A DNA stretch of 42,320 bases from the NCBI GenBank assembly GCA_022788085.1, contig JALEWA010000020.1, forward strand, positions 1-42,320, in the 5' to 3' direction. The position numbers and the translations under genes are program-made. This DNA comes from Lachnospiraceae bacterium. GTDB taxonomy: Bacteria > Bacillota > Clostridia > Lachnospirales > Lachnospiraceae. A model generated the notes under the pieces. The model was not told where the DNA came from and searched no databases. It saw nothing but the letters and a program-made list of their open reading frames with translations. This document shows positions 9,708-18,517 of the stretch, in pieces; positions within the stretch are counted from its first letter, which is position 1, and each line of letters begins with the position of its first letter.

Positions 9708-9736
9708 TTGATAAATTGCGAAAAAAATTATATGAT
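9708..9736 (+). promoter_or_regulatory. Predicted SigA-type promoter of ftsZ
   Basis: TTGATA at 9708-9713 and TATGAT at 9731-9736 are separated by exactly 17 bases, close to the housekeeping consensus, and lie just after the divIB stop. Transcription would start about 40 bases before the ftsZ start codon, giving ftsZ expression independent of the wall genes upstream. Confidence 0.65.
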
Positions 9737-9780
9737 AGGTTAGATGGAATTTATAAGGAATTGTGAAGGAGGAAGGAAAC

Positions 9781-10947
9781 TTGCTCGAGATTAAGTCAAA
9801 TGAAACAGATGCTGCAGCAAGAATTATTGTTGTAGGTGTCGGTGGTGCAGGTAACAACGCGGTTAACCGAATGATAGATGAGAATATTACAGGTGTTGAG
9901 TTTATCGGTGTCAATACAGATAAACAGGCATTACAGCTTTGCAAGGCACCTAAGCTATTACAGATTGGAGAGAAGTTAACCAAAGGTCTTGGAGCGGGTG
10001 CAAAGCCGGAAGTAGGTGAAAAGGCAGCCGAAGAAAGCTCTGAAGATATACAGACAGCATTAAAAGGTGCTGATATGGTATTTGTAACATGTGGTATGGG
10101 AGGTGGAACCGGAACCGGTGCTGCTCCGATTGTGGCCGCGATAGCTAAGGAGATGGGAATCCTTACGGTAGGTGTTGTTACAAAACCGTTTCGTTTTGAA
10201 GCAAGAACACGTATGACAAATGCATTGGGTGGTATTGAGAAGCTTAAGGGACATGTAGATACTTTGATTGTTATCCCTAATGACAAGCTTTTAGAGATTG
10301 TTGACAGAAGGACAACCATGCCGGATGCCTTAAGAAAGGCAGATGAAGTATTGCAGCAGGCAGTGCAGGGAATCACAGACCTGATTAATGTACCGTCTGT
10401 TATTAACCTTGACTTTGCAGATGTTCAGACTGTTATGAAGGACAAGGGTATCGCACATATCGGTATCGGACATGGTAAGGGCGAGGATAAGGCAGCAGAG
10501 GCAATTAAGATGGCTGTTGAGTCTCCATTATTAGAGACCACTATTAATAGTGCTACAGACGTTATCCTGAATGTATCCGGTGATATTTCTATCTTTGATG
10601 CCAATGACGCAGCAAGCTATGTTCAGGAATTGACGGGTGAGGATGTAAATGTTATCTTTGGTGCTAAGTATGATGAGACAATGACAGATACTTGTACCAT
10701 TACTGTTATTGCAACCGGTCTTGATCAGTCTGCAAGTACAAATAAGATTGGTAATAATTTTTCGGTTACACCTAAGACAAATGTGGTAAAGCCTAAAACA
10801 CCAGGAATCAATGTCATTCCGTCTGCAAATAATGTTACCCCAAACACGGCTCCGGTTAAGCCATTACAGGGAATTCAAAGACCGGCAGATTTAAAAAGCA
10901 ATGTTCAGGAAAAAACATTAAAGATTCCTGATTTCTTAAAGAGATAA
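9781..10947 (+). CDS. ftsZ: Cell division protein FtsZ
   Basis: Tubulin-like GTPase that polymerises into the cytokinetic ring. It has 388 residues from a TTG start chosen because AAGGAGG at 9766-9772 lies eight bases upstream and the product then begins [20 protein letters not shown], as in relatives; an in-frame GTG at 9763 would lie ahead of that site. The GTP-binding G-box [10 protein letters not shown] is intact, as are [14 protein letters not shown] and the synergy-loop region [12 protein letters not shown] variable Thr/Pro/Asn linker follows and the gene ends in the conserved tail KIPDFLKR, which docks membrane tethers. It has its own promoter in front and a strong terminator behind, so it is probably transcribed separately from the sporulation genes. 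Confidence 0.98.
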   Translation: MLEIKSNETDAAARIIVVGVGGAGNNAVNRMIDENITGVEFIGVNTDKQALQLCKAPKLLQIGEKLTKGLGAGAKPEVGEKAAEESSEDIQTALKGADMVFVTCGMGGGTGTGAAPIVAAIAKEMGILTVGVVTKPFRFEARTRMTNALGGIEKLKGHVDTLIVIPNDKLLEIVDRRTTMPDALRKADEVLQQAVQGITDLINVPSVINLDFADVQTVMKDKGIAHIGIGHGKGEDKAAEAIKMAVESPLLETTINSATDVILNVSGDISIFDANDAASYVQELTGEDVNVIFGAKYDETMTDTCTITVIATGLDQSASTNKIGNNFSVTPKTNVVKPKTPGINVIPSANNVTPNTAPVKPLQGIQRPADLKSNVQEKTLKIPDFLKR

Positions 10948-10968
10948 GAAGTACTTATTATGAATTGG

Positions 10969-10999
10969 AAACACAGAGCAAAGAGCTCTGTGTTTTTTT
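10969..10999 (+). terminator. Rho-independent terminator of ftsZ
   Basis: ACACAGAGC (10971-10979) pairs with GCTCTGTGT (10985-10993) around a five-base loop, followed by a run of seven T (10993-10999). The T run flows directly into a 0A-like box of the next promoter. Confidence 0.9.
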
Positions 11000-11064
11000 G
11001 TCGAAAAATAAACCATATCAGCTTCCTTGCTTTGACAAAAAAAGCAGGGATTTTTTTATATACT
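10997..11064 (+). promoter_or_regulatory. Predicted Spo0A-controlled spoIIG promoter with long spacer
   Basis: TTGACA (11032-11037) and TATACT (11059-11064) are separated by 21 bases. In Bacillus the spoIIG promoter is known for an over-long spacer (about 22 bases) that makes it depend on phosphorylated Spo0A. Two matches to the 0A box are present: TTTGTCGAA at 10997-11005, a full match, and TTTGACAAA at 11031-11039, overlapping the -35. A weaker alternative -10, TTTATA at 11055-11060, would give 17-base spacing. Confidence 0.65.
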
Positions 11065-11103
11065 GTGCTTGTAAAACAAAAGGATAAAAGAGGTGATGAA
11101 GGG

Positions 11104-11901
11104 ATTTATGAATTATATTGGGACTTGTATTTTATAGAAAATCTGATTTTGGATGGAATCATGCTGATGCTGACCTTATTTCTTATGAGAAAAAGGATTA
11201 GCATAAGAAGAATTATGATAGCTGCTTTTGTTGGGGCATCAGCATCAACATGCATGCTTGTAGGCAGCATACATTTTGGTCTGCTATATATTCTGATTCT
11301 GCTTGGAATGGGAATTGTCATGATGGAAATTGTTATGAAGCAGAAGAAACGAAATGATATATTACTTGGAATGGTTTATTACTTTACGCTCGCATTTGTT
11401 TTTTCAAAGCTGCTTAAGGGAGGCGAATGGATTACAAAGAACAGGGTGAGCGGAATCGTGTTGGTAGCTTTGGTAATTGTAGTGATGAGCATCATATTGT
11501 TTTTTGTGATATATCAAAGTCGGAAAAATGGACAGAATACCATTTATCAAGTGTCTATTCAGGAACAGGGACGAAGAATGGATGTTAAGGCATTGTATGA
11601 TACAGGAAATGTGTTAAGAGACCCAATAAGTGGGAAACCGGTATCCATAGTAGAAAGTGATGCCTGGTATAAAATGATGCCGGAACCAAGACCGGAGCAT
11701 TATAAAGTAATTCCCTTTCACAGCATAGGACAAGAACATGGAATCTTAAAGGGAATGGAAATCGAAGAGATGATTATATGGGCAGGAGACCAAAAAATTG
11801 TGCTGAAGCAAGCAATTATTGCCTTATATGAGGGCAGTCTTTCAAAGGACGAAAGCTTTCAAATGATTTTGCATCAAGGATTACTGAATTTGGGAGGATA
11901 A
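11104..11901 (+). CDS. spoIIGA: Pro-sigma-E processing peptidase SpoIIGA
   Basis: Membrane aspartic protease that removes the pro-sequence from sigma-E in the mother cell after asymmetric division. The N-terminal half is a membrane domain of about five hydrophobic segments, beginning [17 protein letters not shown] as in relatives. The C-terminal half has the catalytic signature [22 protein letters not shown]. The frame is open much further upstream, but a start at 10960 would lie before the ftsZ terminator and the spoIIG promoter. The only well-placed ribosome site (AGAGGTGAT, about 11089-11097) points to an ATT codon at 11104, giving 265 residues. A GTG at 11065 lacks a ribosome site and would fall at the predicted transcript start. 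sigE begins six bases after the stop. Confidence 0.88.
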   Translation: MYELYWDLYFIENLILDGIMLMLTLFLMRKRISIRRIMIAAFVGASASTCMLVGSIHFGLLYILILLGMGIVMMEIVMKQKKRNDILLGMVYYFTLAFVFSKLLKGGEWITKNRVSGIVLVALVIVVMSIILFFVIYQSRKNGQNTIYQVSIQEQGRRMDVKALYDTGNVLRDPISGKPVSIVESDAWYKMMPEPRPEHYKVIPFHSIGQEHGILKGMEIEEMIIWAGDQKIVLKQAIIALYEGSLSKDESFQMILHQGLLNLGG

Positions 11902-11906
11902 AGAAG

Positions 11907-12638
11907 ATGATATTGAAGATGTATTTGCCAGGACGTATGAGAATATGCTTAGGTAAGAAAGATAACGGGGCACAAACAGGCAGACAGGAGATTCATTATA
12001 TCGGAGGATCGGAAATTTTACCACCACCGTTAGAAAGTGTTGAAGAAAATGAGGCAATTAACGGATTGGATACGGAGGACGCAGACATGTTCCGGGCGCT
12101 CCTGATAGAGCATAATCTTCGTTTGGTTGTTTATATTGCAAAGAAATTTGATAATACCGGTGTCGGGGTGGAGGATCTCATTTCTATAGGCACTATAGGG
12201 CTGATAAAATCTATCAATACATTTAATCGTGATAAAAATATAAAGCTTGCAACTTATGCATCACGTTGTATCGAAAATGAGATTCTTATGTATTTAAGAA
12301 GAAATAATAAGACAAAGCTTGAGGTATCCATTGATGAGCCATTGAATGTAGACTGGGATGGAAATGAGCTTCTTTTGTCGGATATCCTTGGAACAGATGA
12401 GGATATTATTTACAGAAACCTTGAAAATGAAACTGAAAGAAAATTGTTAAGAAGAGCGGTTAATCGTCTCGGGGAACGTGAGAAAACAATCATACAGCTC
12501 AGATTTGGTTTAAATGACCCTAATGGTACGGAAATGACACAAAAGGAGGTGGCAACTTATCTTGGAATCTCACAGTCATATATTTCAAGACTTGAGAAAA
12601 AAATCATGAAAAGATTGAAACGGGAAATGGCAAGTTAA
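11907..12638 (+). CDS. sigE: Sporulation sigma factor E (pro-form)
   Basis: RNA polymerase sigma factor for early mother-cell gene expression. It is 243 residues. It starts with a pro-region whose processing motif [13 protein letters not shown] at residues 30-42 closely resembles the Bacillus pro-sigma-E site cut by SpoIIGA, its upstream neighbour. Region 2 follows ([34 protein letters not shown] and [18 protein letters not shown]), with the mother-cell-type GVEDL motif. Region 4 ends with a helix-turn-helix ([22 protein letters not shown]). The pro-region is about 30 residues with basic, hydrophobic character, consistent with membrane association. GGGAGG precedes the ATG. Confidence 0.97.
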   Translation: MILKMYLPGRMRICLGKKDNGAQTGRQEIHYIGGSEILPPPLESVEENEAINGLDTEDADMFRALLIEHNLRLVVYIAKKFDNTGVGVEDLISIGTIGLIKSINTFNRDKNIKLATYASRCIENEILMYLRRNNKTKLEVSIDEPLNVDWDGNELLLSDILGTDEDIIYRNLENETERKLLRRAVNRLGEREKTIIQLRFGLNDPNGTEMTQKEVATYLGISQSYISRLEKKIMKRLKREMAS

Positions 12639-12722
12639 AATAATATGGGAAGAAAGCTGTATTGCGCACCGCGTCGTACATATGTCTGATAAAAAGGCAT
12701 AGGATATGGAGGTAAGAATCAT

Positions 12723-13502
12723 ATGGCGCAGGGTAAAGTAGAAATTTGCGGTGTAAATACAGCAAAGCTTCCTATACTAAAAAATGAAGAGAAAGAAGAG
12801 TTATTTGCCCGGATTGAAGCAGGGGACAAGGAAGCAAGAGAGCAATATATAAAAGGAAATCTAAGACTTGTACTAAGTGTTATCAAACGCTTTTCGCAAT
12901 CCAATGAGAATGTAGATGATTTATTTCAGATTGGATGTATCGGATTGATTAAAGCAATTGATAATTTTAATCCGGAACTGGAGGTAAAATTTTCCACTTA
13001 TGCAGTACCAATGATCATTGGAGAAATAAGGAGATTTTTAAGAGATAATAATGCAATCAGAGTAAGCCGTTCTTTAAAGGATACAGCATATAAGGCAATC
13101 TATGCAAAAGAAAGCCTGACAAGAAAGAATCTGAAGGAACCGACGATTATGGAAATTGCGGAAGAAATCGGAATTCCTAAGGAGGATATCGTTTATGCGC
13201 TGGATGCCCTGCAAAGTCCTATGAGCTTGTATGAACCCGTTTACACGGAAGGCGGGGATACCTTGTATGTGATGGATCAGATCAGTGATAAAAAGAGCAA
13301 GGAAGAAAACTGGATAGAAAATATATCCTTAAGCGAAGCTATGAAGAAATTAAATGAGAGAGAGAACGAAATTATTACGCTGCGATTTTTTGAGGGAAAG
13401 ACACAGATGGAGGTCGCTGAATATATTGGAATATCTCAGGCACAGGTATCCCGGTTGGAAAAAAATGCATTACACATAATGAAAAAATATTTGGTGTATT
13501 GA
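12723..13502 (+). CDS. sigG: Sporulation sigma factor G
   Basis: Sigma factor for late forespore genes. It is 259 residues. The N-terminal signature KVEICGVNTAKLPIL is typical of sigma-G and separates it from sigma-F. Region 2 (NLRLVLSVIKRF, DLFQIGCIGLIKAIDNF, FSTYAVPMIIGEIRRFLRD), region 3 (EPTIMEIAEEIGI) and region 4 (KTQMEVAEYIGISQAQVSRLEK) are complete. GGAGG lies 10 bases before the ATG. It directly follows sigE, the conserved Firmicutes order. No convincing sigma-F or sigma-E promoter could be assigned in the 84-base gap, so its own control is unresolved. No obvious terminator follows. Confidence 0.96.
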   Translation: MAQGKVEICGVNTAKLPILKNEEKEELFARIEAGDKEAREQYIKGNLRLVLSVIKRFSQSNENVDDLFQIGCIGLIKAIDNFNPELEVKFSTYAVPMIIGEIRRFLRDNNAIRVSRSLKDTAYKAIYAKESLTRKNLKEPTIMEIAEEIGIPKEDIVYALDALQSPMSLYEPVYTEGGDTLYVMDQISDKKSKEENWIENISLSEAMKKLNERENEIITLRFFEGKTQMEVAEYIGISQAQVSRLEKNALHIMKKYLVY

Positions 13503-13546
13503 ATCAATTATTTGAATAATATTTAAGTGACAGATAATACAATCTA

Positions 13547-13575
13547 TTGACTAAAAAAGAAAAACAATTTACAAT
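13547..13575 (+). promoter_or_regulatory. Predicted SigA-type promoter of the chemoreceptor gene
   Basis: TTGACT (13547-13552) and TACAAT (13570-13575) are separated by 17 bases in the gap after sigG. This argues that the chemoreceptor is a separate vegetative unit and not part of the sporulation operon. No flagellar sigma-D type site (TAAA with GCCGATAA) was seen. Confidence 0.65.
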
Positions 13576-13620
13576 AGAGTTATGTAGTCAATAGCATTAT
13601 TGTGTGAAAGGAAGTTACTT

Positions 13621-15408
13621 ATGGAAAAACAAAAGAGTAAAAAGAAATTTCGATTTGGTGTGAACGCCATTGTCATGCTTATCACATCGGTGCCATTATT
13701 AGCCGCCTGCCTGCTGATCACATACTTTGCGGGCTTAACAATAAGTGCAGGTCTTGAAGATGAGGCATTGGATGGGCTAAAAGGAATTGCTACGGCTGCA
13801 AGCTATACGATGAATGAAGTAGATGCTGGTGAATATCGCTTGGTTGATGAAGAACTTTACAAAGGAAATTACAATATCACAGAAAATATTGCAGTCCTGG
13901 ATAAGATAGCACAGTCAAACGATGCAGTGCTGACTATATTCCTTGGTGAGACAAGACGTGCAACAACCATCCTGAATGATTCCGGACAAAGAATCGTAGG
14001 AACAACGGCTGATACAGAAATATCATCAAAGGTTTTAGGAGCAGGGCAGGAATATGCTTCATCACAGGTAAAAATCAATGGAAAGAATTATTTTGGATAT
14101 TATATTCCAATAAAGAGCCAAACGGGTACTGTTATTGGTATGATATTTGCCGGTAAGTCGTCACAGGAAATAGAGCATTATACGACAACAAGAGTAAACT
14201 TTATTATTATTGTAGCGATTGTGTCATATATATTATGTATGATTATTGCTACAGTAGTTACAAAACGGAAAATGCTCAAACCAATCAACAAGCTCCAAGA
14301 AGTAGCTGTTAGGATGGCAGAGGGCGATATTAATCAGAATATACAGAGAGAATCTGAAGATGAATTTGGTGATTTGATGGAAGATTTCTCTATCATGGTT
14401 GAGAATATCGGCGAGCAGGCACGAGTTGCAGAACAGGTAGCAGAAGGCGATCTGACAGTGAATTGCAAACCGGTAAGCGCTAATGATGTTATGGGAAAAG
14501 CGTTGAAGAAAATGCTAAGAGATAATAATAAGAATCTTTCTGTTATTCGGGATGCAGCAGCAAGAATGGCATCCGGTGCCAATGAGGTCGCAAGTGCAAG
14601 TAATTCATTAGCACAGGGAACAACGGAGCAGGCAAGTGCCATTGAAGAAATTACAGCTTCTATCGAAGAAATAGCAGGTGGTGCAAAGAAAAATGCAGAT
14701 GATGCTAATGCAGCCAACGAACTTGTACAGAATACAAAGGATGGCGCCATCCGCGGAAATGAACAGATGAAGCGTATGATAGAAGCAATGAAAGATATTA
14801 ATGAGTCATCTGAAAATATCTCCAAGATTATGAAGGTAATCGATGATATAGCTTTCCAGACGAATATATTAGCATTAAATGCATCCGTGGAGGCTGCAAG
14901 AGCAGGAGTACATGGAAAAGGCTTTGCAGTAGTAGCAGATGAGGTAAGAAATCTTGCAAGTAAATCAGCAGAAGCTGCTAAGGATTCCGCAGAGATGATT
15001 GAAGATTCTATCAGAAAGGTAGAAATAGGCTCCAAGCTGGCAATAGAAACGGCATCCGCACTGGAAGAAATTCAGGAATCTGTCGAGAATATTGCTAAGC
15101 TTGTAGGTCATATTGCAACGGCATCTGCAAATCAGGCAAATTCTGTTGGACAAGTCAATGCAGGAATTACTCAGATTGCCGATGTAGTTCAGACTAATTC
15201 AGCAACCAGCGAGGAATGTGCTGCAGCTAGCGCAGAACTTTCATCCCTTGCGGGACAACTTCAGCATGCAGTAGCTAAGTATAAGCTGTTGTCAGGAAGA
15301 GTTTACAGATCAGGGCATGAGGATGAAAACGGTATGGATAGTGGAGAGGATATGTATCGTGATAATGAGAGTATCATTTCACTGGACGAAGACTTTGGAA
15401 AATATTAA
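13621..15408 (+). CDS. Methyl-accepting chemotaxis protein
   Basis: Transmembrane chemoreceptor, 595 residues. After a basic start (KQKSKKK) comes membrane segment 1 (about residues 14-38), then an extracellular region of roughly 150 residues resembling a single Cache domain (DGLKGIATAASYTMNEVD, YFGYYIPIKSQTGTVIGMIFAGK). Membrane segment 2 lies near residue 200 and ends at TVVTKRK. A HAMP domain (KPINKLQEVAVRMAEGDIN) and a long coiled-coil signalling domain follow, whose hairpin tip reads IDDIAFQTNILALNASVEAARAG. The ATG has AAAGGAAG upstream; an in-frame TTG at 13600 lies before that site. No methylation enzymes, CheW or flagellar genes are nearby, so it is an orphan receptor. Its ligand is unknown. 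Confidence 0.95.
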   Translation: MEKQKSKKKFRFGVNAIVMLITSVPLLAACLLITYFAGLTISAGLEDEALDGLKGIATAASYTMNEVDAGEYRLVDEELYKGNYNITENIAVLDKIAQSNDAVLTIFLGETRRATTILNDSGQRIVGTTADTEISSKVLGAGQEYASSQVKINGKNYFGYYIPIKSQTGTVIGMIFAGKSSQEIEHYTTTRVNFIIIVAIVSYILCMIIATVVTKRKMLKPINKLQEVAVRMAEGDINQNIQRESEDEFGDLMEDFSIMVENIGEQARVAEQVAEGDLTVNCKPVSANDVMGKALKKMLRDNNKNLSVIRDAAARMASGANEVASASNSLAQGTTEQASAIEEITASIEEIAGGAKKNADDANAANELVQNTKDGAIRGNEQMKRMIEAMKDINESSENISKIMKVIDDIAFQTNILALNASVEAARAGVHGKGFAVVADEVRNLASKSAEAAKDSAEMIEDSIRKVEIGSKLAIETASALEEIQESVENIAKLVGHIATASANQANSVGQVNAGITQIADVVQTNSATSEECAAASAELSSLAGQLQHAVAKYKLLSGRVYRSGHEDENGMDSGEDMYRDNESIISLDEDFGKY

Positions 15409-15424
15409 TATAGTAGAAGGAACT

Positions 15425-15450
15425 GCCCCGGTGGAATGCCGGGGCAAATT
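15425..15450 (+). terminator. Hairpin after the chemoreceptor gene
   Basis: GCCCCGG (15425-15431) and CCGGGGC (15439-15445) form a perfect 7-bp GC stem around a 7-base loop, but only AAATTT follows instead of a full T run. It is a weak terminator or a partial transcription barrier before the phosphopantetheinyl transferase gene, which has no obvious promoter of its own. Confidence 0.6.
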
Positions 15451-15475
15451 TAGATAAGGAAGGTATTGAGAACAC

Positions 15476-16156
15476 TTGAAGATTTATGCAGCAAATATAC
15501 AGGCCTTTGAAAGAATAGAAGAGAAATGCAGATTAGAATGGATTGGCATGCTGGATCAGGAGAGAAGAGAGCGGATTAACTGCCTGAAGCAGGAAAAGGA
15601 TCGTGCCCAAAGTCTGGTTGCAGGTTTATTGCTGCGTTATAGCTTTTTGAAAGAAGGATATACTGCTAAACAGTGGGAGAATGTTAAAGTACAACGTGGG
15701 TCATATGGAAAGCCGCGGCTTGAGGGATACCCTGCGTTTTGCTATTCACTGTCACATTCCGGCAGATGGGTAATCTGTGGTGTGCATAGCAAAGAGTTGG
15801 GGATTGACATTCAGGAAATGCGTTCATGGAATGACAGGCTTGCAAAGCGTTTTTTCTCTAAGGAAGAGTACGAAAGATTAGAAGTGGCAGACAGGATACA
15901 GGCAAAACAGCTTTTTTTTAAGATGTGGGCTGCAAAGGAAAGCTATGCAAAGTTAACAGGAGAAGGCATTGGAAAGGGGATTAGTCAATATCTTACTTCG
16001 GTAGAATATGATCACATTACAGACACTCAGGAGCATGTAGCCGCGGAAATCAGAATTTATGAGGACATACCGGATTACATGATATGCGCATGCTCAAGAG
16101 AAAAGAATATTTTTCCGAATGAAATAAAAGTCATATCGGATGAAGATTTTATATGA
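15476..16156 (+). CDS. 4'-phosphopantetheinyl transferase, Sfp type
   Basis: Transfers phosphopantetheine from coenzyme A to a serine on acyl or peptidyl carrier proteins. At 226 residues it is the size of the two-lobed Sfp/Gsp class, not the small AcpS class. The key motifs are present in order: GSYGKPRL, the substrate-binding YSLSHSGRWVICGV, the magnesium-binding LGIDIQEMR, and FFKMWAAKESYAKLTGEG, whose Glu and Lys are catalytic in relatives. The start is a TTG with AAGGAAGG about 12 bases upstream. No carrier protein, NRPS or PKS gene is present, so the partner is unknown; it may serve the fatty-acid carrier. The next gene starts 25 bases after its stop, suggesting co-transcription. Confidence 0.92.
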   Translation: MKIYAANIQAFERIEEKCRLEWIGMLDQERRERINCLKQEKDRAQSLVAGLLLRYSFLKEGYTAKQWENVKVQRGSYGKPRLEGYPAFCYSLSHSGRWVICGVHSKELGIDIQEMRSWNDRLAKRFFSKEEYERLEVADRIQAKQLFFKMWAAKESYAKLTGEGIGKGISQYLTSVEYDHITDTQEHVAAEIRIYEDIPDYMICACSREKNIFPNEIKVISDEDFI

Positions 16157-16181
16157 TACACAAAGGAAAGGAAGGAAGTCA

Positions 16182-18503
16182 ATGCTTAGTGCAAACGGTA
16201 AGAATGCTGTTAAAAAGAATGATGTGATATTTAAGCAGGGCGATGCAGTAACACAGGTTGGAATTGTTTTATCCGGTAAGGTTCTTATGCAGAATGAATG
16301 GTTAAAGCTAGTCAGAGGTCAGGGTTCCTTTATCGCATTAAATGATATTCCACGGGAAAATTATGGAGCAACGTATATTGCGATGGAGGACTCTGTTATT
16401 TATGCGCTGCCTATAACAGGTGAGGACTCCTTGCATAATATTGTGGCAAAGAATGTTGATTATCGTGCAATTATGATTTCCTCCCAGTTCAAATACATAA
16501 CGATGCTTGCAAGAGTAAGACAGGATTTGTACAACAGAGTATATCGTTTGTATCAATTTATTCAGAAGAGCTACCAGCAATATTGTAATCTTTGTCTGGC
16601 AATGGGGCTTCAGGCTATTGCTTTGCAGGAGATTGAGGAAATACAACCATATGACCAGATTGTCGATGAAAATGAAGACAGATTAAGGTATTATGAAGAG
16701 GCTGCAAAGATTCCGTTAAGCGTAGATAAACAGTACTTCTCTTATAGTGAAGAGATGGTTGTTTATCAGGTTACTGAGATTATCAATATGGTTGATTCAT
16801 TCTACGGGGATTGCGGCGCTATGATTGATTACATCAAGGAGCTGCTGGAAGTGATAGGACTAAGGGCAAATCACAATCTGTTTGAATATGCCTGTGTCCA
16901 GGGAAAGGAAATGAGAAGAAAAGGCGATGTCCCTCGAGAAATGAAGGGGCTGCTTATGGATATAGTGAAAGAACTGCAATTTCAGTATAGAGAATTGCAG
17001 AAGCAGTGTCAGAGCATGCCGTCCATTGATTTCTCCCTTATGGAAAAGCAGATAGATGATGTTGTTTCTGAGGAAATGACAGAAAGTGAGAAGAAGTCAC
17101 AGGAAGAAAAGGAAGCTGCTATTAAGCGGGATGTTCTTTCCTTAAAGAATTCCATGAATCAGATTATAGATTATGCTGCTTTGAGTGAAGAGACAGCTGA
17201 GAAACTTCGAAGCAATGTAGATTATCTGGTTAAGGCACCTGACAGAATGTCGCTGGAGGATGATGTAAAAAAGGCCAAGAAGACTATTACACCAATTGTA
17301 TTTGAATTGTATCTTGCCTGCTTTATGAAGGTAAGAGAAGGATTGGTTCGAATGCCAAAGGCAGTTGAACTGTTTTTGAATTTTGGAATGTTGGATGAAC
17401 GTCTGTTGGAACAGGAACACCTCGAATTCCTATGCAGCATTGAACCGGAAGAAAATGAAGGCCCTTGTAATGTTTTTACTATGGTAGAGTGGCTTAATAT
17501 GGTTCATGACGGTAAACGGGAGCCATCTAAGAGTGAGTTTGATGAAGACTACTTTGAAAATCTGCGTTCTTTGAAAAAGATGGGTGATATTACGGAGGAG
17601 CAACAGAAGGCTCTGGCAAATAATATGGATAAACGTGTAGAGTATGAGGTTATGAACATGCAGAAGAGTAACAGCAGAACTCTGTATGGTCAGCCCACTA
17701 CTTATATGCCTATCTTGTATAAGGAGGCAATCTTTGGATATCTGGACAAGATACTGATTACGAAAAAGATGATAAATCAGAGTGTTCAGAATTTAATGAA
17801 GTTTGATTATTCTGTCTTTTACAGGGAGGTCTTATATTCTAATACAGCGCTCAAAATTAATCATGAGGCAACCATGCAGAATATATATCCGGATGTTATC
17901 CTGTTTCCGTTATATGGAATTAATGCCTCTATGTGGCAGGAGGTAGGAGGCAAGAATAAGGCAACACCGGGCAGGTTTGCATTCCCGATTCTGTCAAATA
18001 CGAATATAGATGACATGATGGTGAAAATGTTTGGAAGATTCCGCTGGGAGCTTTGCAGATGTATTCAGGGTATGCAATGGAATGATGTGAAGGTAAAGTC
18101 TTTGACATCAGAGTATATGGATTATATCCAGTTTTACCGTAAGAATCGTGATTTATCTGATGAGGCAAGAGAGAAAATCAAACTTCAGATTCAGAAGGGA
18201 AGAAATAATTCAAGAGAAATCTTCCTGATTGATTATGAAATGTGGATTAAGAATGAGGCAAATGGAGCTATGAAGCTCAATAAGGTAGCAAGAGAAATAC
18301 TTGCAACGTATTGCCCATTTGAAAAGTCTTTAAGAGAAAAACTTGGTGTTCAAAGACCTTACGAAATTGCTATGGCAAGGCATGGAAGAAATTCCCAGAA
18401 GAAGAAACAGGAATTTGATCTTAGAATCAGGGCAATTCAAAAGGAAACAGCAGAGGTACCGGAAGAGATTATGACGACATATCATTTTTATGCAGATTTA
18501 TAA
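16182..18503 (+). CDS. Large protein with N-terminal cyclic-nucleotide-binding-like domain, function unknown
   Basis: 773 residues from an ATG with GGAAGG upstream; an in-frame ATG at 16140 overlaps the previous gene. Residues about 1-115 resemble the beta-roll of CRP-type sensor domains (GDAVTQVGIVLSGKVLM, GSFIALND, MEDSVIYALP). However, the phosphate-binding cassette reads PRENYGATYIAMED and lacks the GE(x)nRS/TA pattern of cAMP binders, so another ligand or none is likely. No DNA-binding helix-turn-helix, catalytic motif, signal peptide or membrane segment is seen. The rest is mostly helical: a Lys/Glu-rich stretch near residues 290-320 looks like a coiled coil, followed by a long domain rich in Met, Tyr and Asn that I do not recognise. 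It is closely linked to the phosphopantetheinyl transferase gene and ends at a strong bidirectional terminator. Confidence 0.8.
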   Translation: MLSANGKNAVKKNDVIFKQGDAVTQVGIVLSGKVLMQNEWLKLVRGQGSFIALNDIPRENYGATYIAMEDSVIYALPITGEDSLHNIVAKNVDYRAIMISSQFKYITMLARVRQDLYNRVYRLYQFIQKSYQQYCNLCLAMGLQAIALQEIEEIQPYDQIVDENEDRLRYYEEAAKIPLSVDKQYFSYSEEMVVYQVTEIINMVDSFYGDCGAMIDYIKELLEVIGLRANHNLFEYACVQGKEMRRKGDVPREMKGLLMDIVKELQFQYRELQKQCQSMPSIDFSLMEKQIDDVVSEEMTESEKKSQEEKEAAIKRDVLSLKNSMNQIIDYAALSEETAEKLRSNVDYLVKAPDRMSLEDDVKKAKKTITPIVFELYLACFMKVREGLVRMPKAVELFLNFGMLDERLLEQEHLEFLCSIEPEENEGPCNVFTMVEWLNMVHDGKREPSKSEFDEDYFENLRSLKKMGDITEEQQKALANNMDKRVEYEVMNMQKSNSRTLYGQPTTYMPILYKEAIFGYLDKILITKKMINQSVQNLMKFDYSVFYREVLYSNTALKINHEATMQNIYPDVILFPLYGINASMWQEVGGKNKATPGRFAFPILSNTNIDDMMVKMFGRFRWELCRCIQGMQWNDVKVKSLTSEYMDYIQFYRKNRDLSDEAREKIKLQIQKGRNNSREIFLIDYEMWIKNEANGAMKLNKVAREILATYCPFEKSLREKLGVQRPYEIAMARHGRNSQKKKQEFDLRIRAIQKETAEVPEEIMTTYHFYADL

Positions 18504-18517
18504 AGATAACATTCATG

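Noticed and set aside
9597-10376. Long open frame on the minus strand (259 codons) opposite ftsZ
   Set aside because: It lies fully antisense to divIB and ftsZ, which are certain genes. It has no ribosome site and a composition expected from the reverse complement of coding DNA.
10960-11103. Upstream extension of spoIIGA by 48 codons
   Set aside because: The frame is open but runs through the ftsZ terminator and the spoIIG promoter, and the residues have no counterpart in SpoIIGA proteins.
12661-12712. Possible sporulation-type promoter before sigG (TACATAT with CATAGGAT 14 bases on)
   Set aside because: It partly resembles sigma-E sites but matches neither the sigma-E nor the sigma-F consensus well enough to list as a feature.
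14334-15035. Long minus-strand frame (233 codons) opposite the chemoreceptor signalling domain
   Set aside because: The Ala/Ser-rich translation is a mirror of the coiled-coil coding strand and matches no protein I know. No promoter or ribosome site is seen.
15425-15445. GGTGGAA inside a GC-rich hairpin, reminiscent of a T-box antiterminator
   Set aside because: The loop sits between a 7-bp stem right after the chemoreceptor stop. There is no upstream stem I or specifier loop, and the next gene is not an aminoacylation or amino-acid gene.
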